Shown piece after piece: positions 1 through 9,540 of a stretch of DNA of 29,150 nucleotides. The notes under the pieces are model-generated. The model was not told the DNA's origin, did not search any database, and saw only the letters and a program-made list of their open reading frames with translations. Both the position numbers and the translations under genes were made by a program. Every line of letters begins with the position of its first letter. Within the stretch, counting starts at the first letter, position 1. The DNA is from Anaerolineales bacterium (GTDB lineage Bacteria; Chloroflexota; Anaerolineae; 4572-78; J111), in contig JAAUSP010000019.1 of the NCBI GenBank assembly GCA_012032575.1, forward strand, positions 1 through 29,150, written 5' to 3'.

Positions 1-349
1 CACCTTCCAGCATATGCAGACTGGGACCGGCGGTCAGCCAATCCATATCGGTTTCCCAATTAAAGGTTTCGGCCAGCATAGCGGCATCCCCCCGGCCTTG
101 GCTGTAGCCAAAACGAGTCAAGACCCCCATTGCCAGCTCTGTTCCTAAACTTTCGATCAACTGCTGGCGTAGCGCCCCAATCGCTTCGACATCAAAGATA
201 ACCGCTCGCCGCCCATTGAAAAACAGACGGCTTTCATCGGCCTGGCGGCGCAATAAATTATAAAAATCCAGATCGCTCGCTTTGAGAGGGGTTCCGGGAA
301 TGGTATCGTGAGCCAAAGTATGTTGAAGAGTGGGTTCAATGACATTCAT
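1..349 (-). CDS. XylR_N-domain (aromatic activator N-terminal type) protein, partial
   Basis: Not closed: the 3' end lies beyond base 1. The 116 visible residues start at the ATG read from 349, preceded by GGAAAAG; a second ATG at 345 is in another frame. Residues about 35-115 match the XylR_N sensor domain: an RLFFNGRRAVIFD strand, ALRQQLIESLG helix, TRFGYSQGRGDA and a closing GPSLHMLEG. In XylR/DmpR this domain binds aromatic inducers and is usually followed by a V4R domain and an AAA+ sigma-54 activator. Here the part that would tell regulator from stand-alone sensor is missing. It begins 35 bases after the stop of the upstream GAF sensor, so it is probably co-transcribed as the last visible gene of the signalling cluster. 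Family call is fairly sure; ligand and output are unknown. Confidence 0.75.
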   Translation of the reverse strand, partial: MNVIEPTLQHTLAHDTIPGTPLKASDLDFYNLLRRQADESRLFFNGRRAVIFDVEAIGALRQQLIESLGTELAMGVLTRFGYSQGRGDAAMLAETFNWETDMDWLTAGPSLHMLEG

Positions 350-384
350 CTTTTCCGGCCTTCCTGACCAAAATGCAGTTGCTT

Positions 385-2430
385 TTAGCTTCTGCTCTCT
401 TCGGGTTCTGACATCTGTTCAATTCCATTGCCATCCGAGGTCTCGGTTTTTACTTCGCCCGAACCTCGGCTCGCCTTCAAATCCATGTGGACAAAGGTAC
501 GGGCCGGGTTGAGAGCACGAGACAATTCAGTGACAGCCACTTTGAGCAAAGAGTCCATATCGGGCGCACGGCGCATCTTGTTAGAAATCTGGCTCACCAA
601 CTGCTCCCGGCTGGCCCGCTCCTGGGTTTCATCCAACAAGCGCAGGGTTTCCGCCGCCTGGGCCACCTGATCAATGACGGCACTAATCAAAGCCATTTCG
701 CTTTCAGTCCATTCTCGTTCCGGGTCAATTTCGTGCAGTTGCAAATCACCAATGACCACATTACGGAGTGAAATGGGCGCTACCAGCGTGTGATGATCGT
801 TTGCGTTGCTCAGAGCCACTACTTCTGGTTTTTTGTAATGTAACGCCTGTTGTTGGGCTTCGGCAATAAGACCCTCGCTGAGGGTGGTAGACTCGCCCAG
901 GCTAAAGCGAACACGGCCCACGTTCTTGTGAGTCACCCTGGTGCTAGCCCAGGCCTGTTCCACATAGCGCTGCTGAATTTCACGCGCCTCCTTGAGACTG
1001 GCCTCAACTTCGGCAAACTGGCGGGCATTCCGAATCGCTATAGCGATGTGGCTAGCCAGCGACCGGAGCAGGTTTTCATCGCCATCATCCAGGCCGGCTA
1101 CCCTGTTCTGCTGGACATCCAGCACGCCCACTACTTTTCCTTCCAGAATAACAGGCACGGCCATTTCAGAGTAAGTGTCGGGTAATAAAGGATTGGGCAG
1201 CCAATCTTTGGCCTCGCGCACATTATCAACCCTGACAATTTCGCCGGTACGAGCGGCGCGGGCCACCAGGCTAGTGGGAGCATTCAGGCGAATGTGGTGG
1301 CCTTTGGCCTTCATGGCCGCGCCAGCCTCGCCGGTACCTTCGGCGACTACCAGATTCTCGTTTTTATCGTCAAGCAAGTAAATGTGGGTGTGATAATAGT
1401 CAAAACTATTTTTAATTCGATTCACCACTTCGGCTAACAAGTCTTCCAGTTTGAGAATGGCATTGACGCGTTCATTTAAAGTAGCAGCAATTTCTAGGCG
1501 TTGAGTGCGGGCGGCAACTCTTTCTTCCAATGTATCAATTAATCCTTTAATTTGAAAAGCCATGTGGTTAAAAGCATGACCCAGTTGACCCAACTCATCG
1601 TTTGATTTTAGCTTGATTTCAACCTCCAAATTTCCTTGTCCAAACTGAGTAGCAGCGGCAGCCAGGATTTGAACCGGCCTGATGACTTGGCGGATGACCA
1701 GAAAAATGGCAGGAGCCAGACCCATAACCAGTCCTACTCCGGCCAGGATAATACGCCAGGTTAAGGAAGATATTTGGGCCTCCACCCGTTCCAAGGAAAA
1801 CCCCACTCGAAACCCGCCCCAATGCTTGCCATTGACCCGAATAGGAGCTGAGAAGTCCCAGGCTCGCTCACCTGTGTCTCTAACATAGATTTGATGTAGG
1901 ACAGGTGTAGTGTTTTTGGCAGCGGCAATACCTACCGGATCATCAAAAATGCGTTTAGTTCGGTTTCCCACCAGATCGGTTTCATAGTCATTGGTAAGGG
2001 GTTGGGAGTAAGAGGTATTGTGGGTGGGTAGATAACCATTTATATCTACGGCTACGGCAAAAAGGACATCGGTGTCTTGCAAGAAAGCATCTTGTATTTG
2101 TAGGAGGTTGGCATCAGTAAAGTTATCGTAAGCGGTGAGGTATTTCTGTGGGGTGGTGTTGGCTATGGGTTGGTAATTGGTGTCAAAAATTTGAGCCTCG
2201 GTTAATCGTCCACTGGCAATAGCGTCGGCAAAAATGTGTTCAACCGCCGCCGCACCGGTCAGAGCCATGCTTTTGCCTTTGGTTGTCAAGGTTTCTTCTT
2301 GGGTAGCCCTTTGTGCTTGAATATCATAAAAGACAAAAATGGTTAGTAGCAGCAACACTGCGCTTGCAATTAGCAAAAATGTTTTTACCTGTAGGCTGTC
2401 AACAATCCTCATTCGCAATTTTTGCCACAT
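385..2430 (-). CDS. Membrane sensor: chemoreceptor-type Cache domain, HAMP, GAF, no kinase
   Basis: 681 residues. Transmembrane helix 1 is at about 18-38, an extracytoplasmic domain at 40-225, helix 2 at about 226-249, HAMP at 250-303, a coiled coil (LEERVAARTQRLE), a GAF domain at about 320-470, a second degenerate GAF-like region at about 520-630 and a short conserved tail. The extracytoplasmic part carries NGYLPTHNTSYSQPLT, RTKRIFDDPVGIAAAKNT and IRVNGKHWGGFRVGF. These are hallmarks of a ligand-binding domain normally found on methyl-accepting chemotaxis proteins, but no chemotaxis signalling hairpin, HisKA, HATPase, GGDEF or HTH follows. The tail (AAETLRLLDETQERA then REQLVSQISNKMRRAPDMDSLL) recurs in the neighbouring sensors. 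It lies 15 bases after the previous gene. The role is inferred: a sensor passing its state on by protein contact. Confidence 0.85.
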   Translation of the reverse strand: MWQKLRMRIVDSLQVKTFLLIASAVLLLLTIFVFYDIQAQRATQEETLTTKGKSMALTGAAAVEHIFADAIASGRLTEAQIFDTNYQPIANTTPQKYLTAYDNFTDANLLQIQDAFLQDTDVLFAVAVDINGYLPTHNTSYSQPLTNDYETDLVGNRTKRIFDDPVGIAAAKNTTPVLHQIYVRDTGERAWDFSAPIRVNGKHWGGFRVGFSLERVEAQISSLTWRIILAGVGLVMGLAPAIFLVIRQVIRPVQILAAAATQFGQGNLEVEIKLKSNDELGQLGHAFNHMAFQIKGLIDTLEERVAARTQRLEIAATLNERVNAILKLEDLLAEVVNRIKNSFDYYHTHIYLLDDKNENLVVAEGTGEAGAAMKAKGHHIRLNAPTSLVARAARTGEIVRVDNVREAKDWLPNPLLPDTYSEMAVPVILEGKVVGVLDVQQNRVAGLDDGDENLLRSLASHIAIAIRNARQFAEVEASLKEAREIQQRYVEQAWASTRVTHKNVGRVRFSLGESTTLSEGLIAEAQQQALHYKKPEVVALSNANDHHTLVAPISLRNVVIGDLQLHEIDPEREWTESEMALISAVIDQVAQAAETLRLLDETQERASREQLVSQISNKMRRAPDMDSLLKVAVTELSRALNPARTFVHMDLKASRGSGEVKTETSDGNGIEQMSEPEESRS

Positions 2431-2445
2431 GGTTTCTTTACCCTC

Positions 2446-4196
2446 TTAATAATTGCGTTTTCCCATGACGTTAATTAATTCTTTGTCTGGCGAGGTCATT
2501 GTAGTAACTCCCAATTCTAATACGGTATGACGTATCCCTAATCGCTGACCCAGCTCGCGGGCAGCAGTTTCAAGCAGTGCGTCCAGATTTGGCGCGGCGC
2601 GGAGTTTATCGGTAATTTGCCGGACGGTCTGCTCATAAGAGGCCCGCTCACGAGTTTCCTCAAACAGGCGCAGGTTTTCGGCAGTTTGGGCTACCTGGTC
2701 AAGTACGGTCTCAACAAATTCCAGGTCTTGTTCAGTCCAGAATATGCTGGCGTCCTCATTATCCACTTTGTGCAGTTGTAATGTGCCAATAGTTTGTCCT
2801 GCCAAAGAAATAGGGGCAACCAGCAATTTTGGACTGCCTTCAACATCATCCATGGATACAATGGTGGGGCGTTTTTGGACAAAAGTCTGTTTTTCAGCGG
2901 CCTCAACCACTGCTTCCGATACTTCGGGCATACCAGGTTGTATATATCGCCGTTCCCTGTCTTGCGCATTGGAGCGACTTGTTTGCCAGCTTTGGACAAT
3001 ATATTGCTGCTGGACGGCCCGCACTTCGGCCAGGGCGGTTTCAACCTCATCAAACAGGCGGGCGTTGCGAATAGCCACCGCCACCTGGTTGGCCAGCGAA
3101 CGCAGCAGGTCAGCGTCACTTTCATCAAAGCCGTCAATTTTATTCTGCTGCACATCCAATACCCCAACCACCTGCCCATCTACAGTGATGGGGACAGCCA
3201 TTTCAGAGCGAGTGTCGGGCAATATGGGGTTGGGCAGCCAGTCGGGGGCCTGACGCACGTTGGAAATGTTAACAACTTTCCCAGTACGAGCGGCCCGCGC
3301 CACCAAGCTGGTGGGGGCATCCAGCAAAATATGGTGTCCTTTGGCTTTCATTTGCGCACCGGCTTCGCCAAAACCAGCCGCCATAATTAAATCCTGGCGG
3401 TGTTGATCCAGAATGTAAATGTGGGCATGATAATAATCAAACCCTTTTTTTACCTGATCAACCAGTTCAACCAGCAGTTGGTCAAAATCAAGAATGCCGG
3501 TCAATCGCTCACTAAGGGTGGTTACAAGTTCCAGCCCGCGGGTGCGGGCAGCTACACGTTCTTCCAGCGTGTTTTTGATAACTTCCAGTTCTTGATTGCT
3601 GATGGTCAACCGGTGTTCGTCCCGCCGTAACTGTTTCAATGTTTGAGTCAGTTGACGGACATACGCGAAAATCAACATCATTGTGATAACCAATATAAAG
3701 GTGTGGGCAACCACCATTGCCGGCAGTGGAAAATTTTCGACTGAGAAGGCAATGAAGCCGACTGTTTCGGCGTAATATAATCCTACCCCGGTGAAAATAG
3801 TTACGGCCACCACCGCAATGCCAATACGCTCACCCATCAACAGCCCTGCGAGAAGAGCAATGACAATATAGATGCCATATATAGGGGTGCGCACCCGCCC
3901 AGTCTAAACATTACCAGTGTAAACGCGCTCCATAAGGCCAACACAAGTAAGATGCTGGGTAATTTTATAAATCTAAATTTGGTTAAACTATAAAGACCTA
4001 TAAATACCAGAGTTAAAATAAAAACCATCTTGATCCGGAAATCACCTTCCGGCAAAACCCATAAAGTAGCTATACCCAGGGCCGCTGTAGCAGGTACCAA
4101 ACCCAACAAAATAATATTGAGGAGATAGGCCACACGCGTTTTGTCTTCATCTTCAAAAACAGGAGGGGCCAGCCATCCCTTAATTTTGTTCCACAT
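2446..4196 (-). CDS. Multi-helix membrane GAF sensor, split by a one-base frameshift
   Basis: Read as one gene of about 583 residues. The first part (4196 down to about 3897) starts MWNKIKGWLAPP after GAGGGAG and contains three or four hydrophobic helices. The second part begins in another frame at about 3894 (VRTPIYGIYIVIALLAG) and holds more helices, a coiled coil ending EERVAARTRGLE, a GAF domain, a degenerate GAF and the common tail. In the first frame the protein would run FRLGGCAPLY and stop; adding one G to the GGG run (plus-strand CCC at 3894-3896) gives FRLGGVRTPIYG and joins the parts. The membrane part resembles integral-membrane sensing modules (MASE/7TM type), with no large loop for a soluble ligand. 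No kinase domain is present. It lies 17 bases after the dCache sensor gene. If the frameshift is real, the product lacks a joined membrane anchor. Confidence 0.8.
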
Positions 4197-4213
4197 CGTT
4201 ATTCTCCCTCTAC

Positions 4214-6439
4214 CTATCTATTGCTGCCGTTGGTTTTAGCCTGTTGTGGTTCAACGCCCAGTTTAAGCCTGGCGTGCGTAGGCGAAAGTCGCCCGACTAT
4301 CTCTTCGGTGGCAATGGTGATTAGCTGCTCCATATTAGAGGCAGACCGCAGCCTGTCGGCCACTTGCCGAATGATTTGTTCTTGTCCGGCCCGCCGGCGA
4401 GTTTCTTCAAACAAGCGCAGGCTTTCAGCAGTTTGGGCCAATTCGTCCGACACAGCTTCAATGATAGCCAAGTCATCTTCAGTCCAGGCCTGATTTTTGT
4501 CCGCCGGATAGATTTGCAAAACGCCAATAGCTTTGTTATGCAGAATAACCGGACTGATAACAGCGGTAGCTGTAGCTTGATCCCCATTTACACTAATCTT
4601 GGCCATCTGCCCTTGCTGAAGAACTTGATGCCGAGCTTCGGTCAGGGCCTGTTTCTGGTCTTCACTCAGATTTGCAGCATCAGGTCGAGCATAATGATGC
4701 TGCCCTTGTCGAACCAAAATTTTCGCCTTTTCCCAGGATTGTTCGGTATAGCGTTCCTGAGCAGCATAGGCTTCGGCCAATGCTGTTTCCACTTCATCAA
4801 ACAGGCGGGCATTGCGGATGGCTACCGCTACCTGGTTGACCAGTGAACGTAACAAGCTGGCATCTGCTTCGTCCAGGCCGGCCAATCTATCCTGCTGCAC
4901 GTCCAGCACACCCACCACCCGTCCTTCCAGCACAATCGGCACAGCCATTTCGGAATAAGTATTGGGTAAAAGCGGGTTGGGCAGCCAATCTTCGGCTTCG
5001 CGCACATTATCAACCGTCACAATCTCAGCGGTTCGCGCGGCACGGGCAACCAGACTGGTTTGGGCATTCAGGGGAATACTGTGCCTTTTTGCTTTCATCA
5101 CTGCCCCGGCTTCCCCTACCCCTTCAGCGACCACCAAATTTTGACCCGTATCGTCGAGCAGGTATATGTGAGCATGGTAATAATCAAATCTATCTTTGAT
5201 TTGATTGACCACCTGGGCCAGCAAATCCTCCAACTTGAGGATACCGCTTAACTGTTCGCTCAAAGTGGCTACAATTTCCAGGCGCTCGGTGCGGTTGGCG
5301 ACTCGCTGCTCCAGGGTGGTGTACAAATCCTTAAGCTGACTTGTCATTTTGTTAAAAGTTGTCGCCAAAACCCCCATTTCATTCTGACTACTAACATTCA
5401 CCTGGGTATCCATATTACCGGCGCTGATTTGGGCCGAAGCTTCGGTTAAACGTTGCAATGGCAAAACAATTTGCCGCGAGAAATAAATACCTGCGCCAAC
5501 GGTAATCAGGGTAGCCAGAGCCAGCGCTCCCCCCATGACCCAGAGCATTTCGATAATCGGAGCGTTGGCTTCGGCGGTAGGTAACTCGACGATCACATTC
5601 CAGCGCACGCTCCGAACCGGCGCAATCGCGCCCAACACTTCTTGCCCATTTAAGCCGTCATAGGGTTTTGAGGCATCCAGAGCGCCAGAGGTTAGACCCT
5701 GAATAAACGGTTCATTGGCAACATCTCGTAATTCAAACGGTTCAACGCCACTCCCTTTTCCAGCCACCAAAAAGTTACGGTTATCAATGACATACACATA
5801 GCCGGTTTCGCCAACTCTGGTTTGAGAGACAACAAAGGAAAGAAACCTGAGATTAATCTCGGCCAGCAGAACGCCGGCCACTTTATCCTGCTGGTTGCGA
5901 ATGGGCACCGCCAGAATAGTCACCAATTGGCCCAGGTCGGGGTCGAGTTCAACCGGACCGATGTAATCTTCCTGCTGCCTAAAAGCCCGCAAAAAAATGG
6001 GCGAGTCTGCCAGGTTTTCACCTAAATCAAAGCGATTGTGTGACGATGTAACTTTAATTACCCGGCCGGTGTTATCCAACAGCGCCACAGTTTCATAAGC
6101 GTCATTGTGACGGGTCAATCCTTCCAGCAGCGTTTGCTGCACCTCGCCCGAACGATCGGTCAAACCCCGCACTCTGGCCAGATAGGCCAGCTTGCGCTGT
6201 AAATCATCCAGATAGGCGTTGATCTCGCCCGCGGCCGCCCGGCTCAATTCCCGCTGCGCTACTTCCAAATGCTGAAGCTGAGCCTGATAGGCCAGGATAA
6301 TGAGAACCATGGCTGTAAACAGCAGGCTCACCCCCACCAAGGCAAAAACCCCAAACCGAAGTTGGTTAGCAATAGAAAAAATACTCGGCTGTGGTAACTC
6401 TGAAGCCGCTGTAGTTTTTTCTGAACGTCTATTGTTCAT
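4214..6439 (-). CDS. Membrane sensor: double Cache domain, HAMP, GAF, no kinase
   Basis: 741 residues. Helix 1 is at about 28-52, a large periplasmic dCache_1-type domain at 53-300 (ETVALLDNTGRVIKV, DYIGPVELDPDLGQLVTILAVPI, GETGYVYVIDNRNFLVAG, VRSVRWNVIVELP), helix 2 at about 303-325 and HAMP at 325-378. A coiled coil (LEQRVANRTERLE), GAF at about 395-545, a degenerate GAF-like region and the shared tail (AESLRLFEETRRRA, EQIIRQVADRLRSASNMEQL) follow. dCache domains bind small molecules such as amino acids, carboxylates or amines; the ligand here is not predictable. The GAF core DYYHAHIYLLDD...TSLVARAARTAEIVTVDNVREAEDWLPNPLLP is almost the same as in the two neighbouring sensors, which indicates recent duplication. 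The start is supported by GGGAG nine bases upstream. No catalytic output domain is present. Confidence 0.87.
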   Translation of the reverse strand: MNNRRSEKTTAASELPQPSIFSIANQLRFGVFALVGVSLLFTAMVLIILAYQAQLQHLEVAQRELSRAAAGEINAYLDDLQRKLAYLARVRGLTDRSGEVQQTLLEGLTRHNDAYETVALLDNTGRVIKVTSSHNRFDLGENLADSPIFLRAFRQQEDYIGPVELDPDLGQLVTILAVPIRNQQDKVAGVLLAEINLRFLSFVVSQTRVGETGYVYVIDNRNFLVAGKGSGVEPFELRDVANEPFIQGLTSGALDASKPYDGLNGQEVLGAIAPVRSVRWNVIVELPTAEANAPIIEMLWVMGGALALATLITVGAGIYFSRQIVLPLQRLTEASAQISAGNMDTQVNVSSQNEMGVLATTFNKMTSQLKDLYTTLEQRVANRTERLEIVATLSEQLSGILKLEDLLAQVVNQIKDRFDYYHAHIYLLDDTGQNLVVAEGVGEAGAVMKAKRHSIPLNAQTSLVARAARTAEIVTVDNVREAEDWLPNPLLPNTYSEMAVPIVLEGRVVGVLDVQQDRLAGLDEADASLLRSLVNQVAVAIRNARLFDEVETALAEAYAAQERYTEQSWEKAKILVRQGQHHYARPDAANLSEDQKQALTEARHQVLQQGQMAKISVNGDQATATAVISPVILHNKAIGVLQIYPADKNQAWTEDDLAIIEAVSDELAQTAESLRLFEETRRRAGQEQIIRQVADRLRSASNMEQLITIATEEIVGRLSPTHARLKLGVEPQQAKTNGSNR

Positions 6440-6476
6440 AATCTAAACTCCCGGAAACCGGTCCACAGGCGAATTG

Positions 6477-7478
6477 CTAGGGGGTCGTATCTATTTTGCC
6501 GGCTAAAATTTCCGCCCGAACGGCGCTGATTTTGGCCTCTTCTTCACCGGTGAGCAATCCATAAAACGGAGCCAAATCCTGCGCACCCTCTTGAAGGCCA
6601 AACTTGTACTGCTTACCTTCCCAACGCCCTTGCTGCACCAGAGTCGCGCCTTCAAGCAGTAGAATCGGAACTCTTTGAATGGCGCTGGTTAAGATAACCT
6701 CAGGAGCTAATTCGTGTTGGTCCAGTGACCAGCCAATCGCGTAAGTGCCTGCTTTTTTGGCTTCCTCCAGGGCTGCAAGCCCCGCTGTATCGGCATCAAC
6801 TACAAAAACATCAACCCCTGCCTCGATTTGTTTTTTGGCAGCGCTTTTGGCCTTATCCTGGTCCGACCAACTTTCTATCCAAACCACAGAAACTTCTACT
6901 GCCGGATTGGTTGCTTTAGCGCCGCGCTCAAACAAAGTGGCTTGTTCAAGCATGTGCGGATAAGCTTCGCCGCCAATATAGGCCACTTTGTTACTTTTGG
7001 TTTTGAGCGCAGCCACTGCTCCGGTTAAATACCCTACTTCACCATCACGAAAGCTTAAAGCGCCAAAGTTTTTGTTGTTGCCGGCATAGCCGGCCACAAC
7101 CGCAAACTTGGTCCGAGGATATACTTCGGCTACAACTTCTGCGCCCGTAATGTATTCTCCTCCCTGGCCGATGATAAAATCGTACCCCTCGTCAGCATAC
7201 TGGCGGAGAACTTTTTCAGCATCAGCCTCGACGACATTCTCGGTATAAGCCACCTGAGCACCCAGCTCTTTTTCAATTAACTTTAGTCCTTCAAAACCTG
7301 CCTGACTCCAGCCTTTATCATTGGCGGGACTGGGCAGCAGCATAGCAACTTTAAGGGCGCCCGAAGCCGCCCTGGCTGGCTCGTCTTCTGGATTATTACT
7401 TCCGCTGCAACCGGTCAGGATTAGACTTAACAAGATCAAAATCAGGCTTAATATGGATAGATGTTTGTGAGTCGTCAT
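6477..7478 (-). CDS. BMP/PnrA-family binding lipoprotein without a transporter
   Basis: 333 residues. The N-terminus is a lipoprotein signal peptide (hydrophobic SILSLILILLSLI then lipobox LTGC, Cys 24). The mature part is a periplasmic-binding fold of the BMP family (Bmp/Med/PnrA), known for nucleosides: VAMLLPSPANDKGWSQAGFEGL, the DFIIGQGGEY segment, FRDGEVGYLTGAVAAL, VAYIGGE and VFVVDADTAG. Typical partners are an ABC ATPase and two permeases; none are in this window, and both neighbours are sensors. The start has AGGAG eight bases upstream. Its position inside a run of sensor genes suggests it presents a ligand to a neighbouring membrane sensor, for example the dCache protein encoded just downstream, as binding proteins do for LuxQ-type sensors. 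That role is inference. A transporter encoded elsewhere is the alternative. Confidence 0.85.
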   Translation of the reverse strand: MTTHKHLSILSLILILLSLILTGCSGSNNPEDEPARAASGALKVAMLLPSPANDKGWSQAGFEGLKLIEKELGAQVAYTENVVEADAEKVLRQYADEGYDFIIGQGGEYITGAEVVAEVYPRTKFAVVAGYAGNNKNFGALSFRDGEVGYLTGAVAALKTKSNKVAYIGGEAYPHMLEQATLFERGAKATNPAVEVSVVWIESWSDQDKAKSAAKKQIEAGVDVFVVDADTAGLAALEEAKKAGTYAIGWSLDQHELAPEVILTSAIQRVPILLLEGATLVQQGRWEGKQYKFGLQEGAQDLAPFYGLLTGEEEAKISAVRAEILAGKIDTTP

Positions 7479-7537
7479 TTTTAATCTCCTGCTAAAAGTG
7501 TTACTTACCGATCCTGCGAGTTAATTGAAAGTTGTTG

Positions 7538-9475
7538 TTAGGCCATATCCGGGCCAGTTTCAAGGCCCAACTCTACCAGCGCATGGCCTGCCGAAAGCTG
7601 CTGCCCCAATTCCTGGGCGGTAATTTTTACTAATTGTTCCAGATTGTTGGCTGTGCGCATCCGTTCCGTAATAGCCCGAATGGTTTGCTCGCGCCGCGCC
7701 CGGCGTTCAGCTTCGGCCAGCAAGCGTTCGCGTTCAGTTTCAGTTTGTTTTTGGCCGGTAATATCGCGCGAAACACCCACCGTCATGATAATCTTTCCTG
7801 CGGCATCCCGCAGAGCCGATTTAACGGTGTGGAACATCCGCACTTCCCTATCAAAGCGAGTAACCGGTTCATAAGGAATATCAAGGGTTTCGCCGGTAGT
7901 AAAGACATGTTCATCATCTCTGATATATTGTTGAGTGTAATCCGGCTCGTTAAAGGGAGCATCAATGAGTTCTTGCAACTGCTCATTGGTCATGTTGTAA
8001 TAGTCACGAAAAGCTTTATTGGCCCAGACAATGCGTGATTTTGGCCCTTTGACCAGAACCATATCCACAATACCATCCAGAATTTGCTGATATTGGTAGC
8101 GGGCTTCCTTTTCGGCCAAATAAGCCCGCCGGTTATCAATAGCGATGGCAAGTTGCCCGGCCAGACCCTCCAGCAAAAGCCGATCTTCCTGGCTCAACCC
8201 TCCGACTCTGTCACTTTGCACATCTAGCACCCCGACAACCTCAGCTCCTAAACTAATGGGGATGGCCAGTTCCGCCTGAGTAGCCCGCAGAAGCGGGTTG
8301 GGCTGCCAGGCCGGGTCCTGTGACACATCGGGGACCAAGACCGGTTCCCCACTCCACACGGCTTGAACCGCCGGGCTGTTTTCAGTGGTGAGGGTAATAA
8401 TATGGCCTGCATCTTTGAGCCGGCGTCCTGCATCGCCCGTGCCTTCTTGTAAAACCAGCCCTTCTTCGTGCAGGGTGTAGATTTCAACGTGATAGTAGCC
8501 CAATCTTTCCTGCATCAGATTGACAATCCGTTGGTAAAGATCAGCCAGAGTGGGGATGCTGGAAAGCTGCTGGGCAATTTCGCTGCTGATTTGCATATGG
8601 TGGCTGCGGCGATCCAATGATTCTTGGACTTGTTGCTCCAACTGTTTGCGCTCGGTAATATCGCGAGTGATCCCAACCAGGCCAATAACCTCACCTTGAT
8701 TGTTCTGAAACGGTATTTTGGAGGTTAAATTCCAGCGAATTTGCCGGGTGATCGGGTCAATAAACTGCTCTTCGTGATTGAGGAGCGGCTGTCTCGAATG
8801 CATCAAAACCTGTTCAGCGGCGTGGGTTTGATTAGCCTGTTCCGGCGACAGAAAATCAAAATCAGTTTTGCCAAGAGCCTTATCCACTGAAGAAGCGCCG
8901 AGCAGCTTCGCCGTTCCTTTATTTAAAAGTATAAAGCGACTTTCAACATCTTTAGCATAGATACAATCCGGCAGATTATCCATCAATGTCTGCAACACAC
9001 TACGTTCGGTAGTTGTGGTTTCTTGAGGCTGCGAGTCTATTGAAATATTTTTATGAGCAGCAGGTATTTCAGGCTGATCTACTAAAACAGGCGACACTGT
9101 GGAACGAAAAATAGCGGCACGCGCCTCGGCGAGCATGAGCCACAAAAATTTACCGGCTTCTAAATTGGTCACGACCGGAGTCAGTGTTTGTCCCAAACAT
9201 TCAACTTCTGCCACGGGCGCAGGGAATTGGTTTTGGCCTGATTGGGTTGCGAGGGGGAGAGTATAACCGTCAAAAAGACGGTAGAGAAGATCGGGGGTTT
9301 CAGACTTGCAGGCTTCGGCAACCGTTTTGATAAGCTGCCTGGCCCGAGCCACCCGCTTATCAGCCGGAAGAAGAGCGTAGCTTTCGCTGCTTTCAACCTG
9401 TAAACGATCATAGGTTGCTGCTAGATTTGCCACATTTAATGAAATAAAATTGGCAAACTCTTTCAATGCTGGCAT
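7538..9475 (-). CDS. Soluble PAS-GAF-PAS sensor without kinase domain
   Basis: 645 residues from the ATG at 9475, chosen over an in-frame start at 9529 because AAGGAG lies six bases upstream. An N-terminal helical region of about 125 residues is not recognised with confidence; it is somewhat like RsbR-type N-domains. Then come PAS1 at about 155-275 (LMDNLPDCIYAKDVESRFILLN, GLVGITRDITERKQLE), GAF at about 290-430 (LGYYHVEIYTLHEEG, WQPNPLLRATQAELAIPI, VVGVLDVQSD) and PAS2 at about 450-575 (ILDGIVDMVLVKGPKSRIVWAN, VGVSRDITGQKQ). It ends with the tail found on the three membrane sensors (RREQTIRAITERMRTANNLEQLVKI). There are no transmembrane segments, so it is cytoplasmic. PAS domains could bind haem, flavin or small ligands; no diagnostic cofactor residue is obvious. 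It lacks HisKA/HATPase. Confidence 0.85.
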   Translation of the reverse strand: MPALKEFANFISLNVANLAATYDRLQVESSESYALLPADKRVARARQLIKTVAEACKSETPDLLYRLFDGYTLPLATQSGQNQFPAPVAEVECLGQTLTPVVTNLEAGKFLWLMLAEARAAIFRSTVSPVLVDQPEIPAAHKNISIDSQPQETTTTERSVLQTLMDNLPDCIYAKDVESRFILLNKGTAKLLGASSVDKALGKTDFDFLSPEQANQTHAAEQVLMHSRQPLLNHEEQFIDPITRQIRWNLTSKIPFQNNQGEVIGLVGITRDITERKQLEQQVQESLDRRSHHMQISSEIAQQLSSIPTLADLYQRIVNLMQERLGYYHVEIYTLHEEGLVLQEGTGDAGRRLKDAGHIITLTTENSPAVQAVWSGEPVLVPDVSQDPAWQPNPLLRATQAELAIPISLGAEVVGVLDVQSDRVGGLSQEDRLLLEGLAGQLAIAIDNRRAYLAEKEARYQYQQILDGIVDMVLVKGPKSRIVWANKAFRDYYNMTNEQLQELIDAPFNEPDYTQQYIRDDEHVFTTGETLDIPYEPVTRFDREVRMFHTVKSALRDAAGKIIMTVGVSRDITGQKQTETERERLLAEAERRARREQTIRAITERMRTANNLEQLVKITAQELGQQLSAGHALVELGLETGPDMA

Positions 9476-9481
9476 AGCAAT

Positions 9482-9487
9482 CTCCTT
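9482..9487 (-). promoter_or_regulatory. Ribosome binding site fixing the PAS-GAF-PAS start
   Basis: AAGGAG on the minus strand, six bases before the ATG at 9475. The longer in-frame start at 9529 has no comparable site, so the extra 18 residues are probably not translated. Confidence 0.7.
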
Positions 9488-9540
9488 GGATGTAGAAAGA
9501 GCTGGGCTAAAAGCCTCACCGATAAGCAAGTATCGGAGAT

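Noticed and set aside
2446..3894. Independent start of a shorter sensor at GTG 3894
   Set aside because: The GTG is in the middle of a continuous membrane domain and has no ribosome site; the one-base repair joins both halves smoothly.
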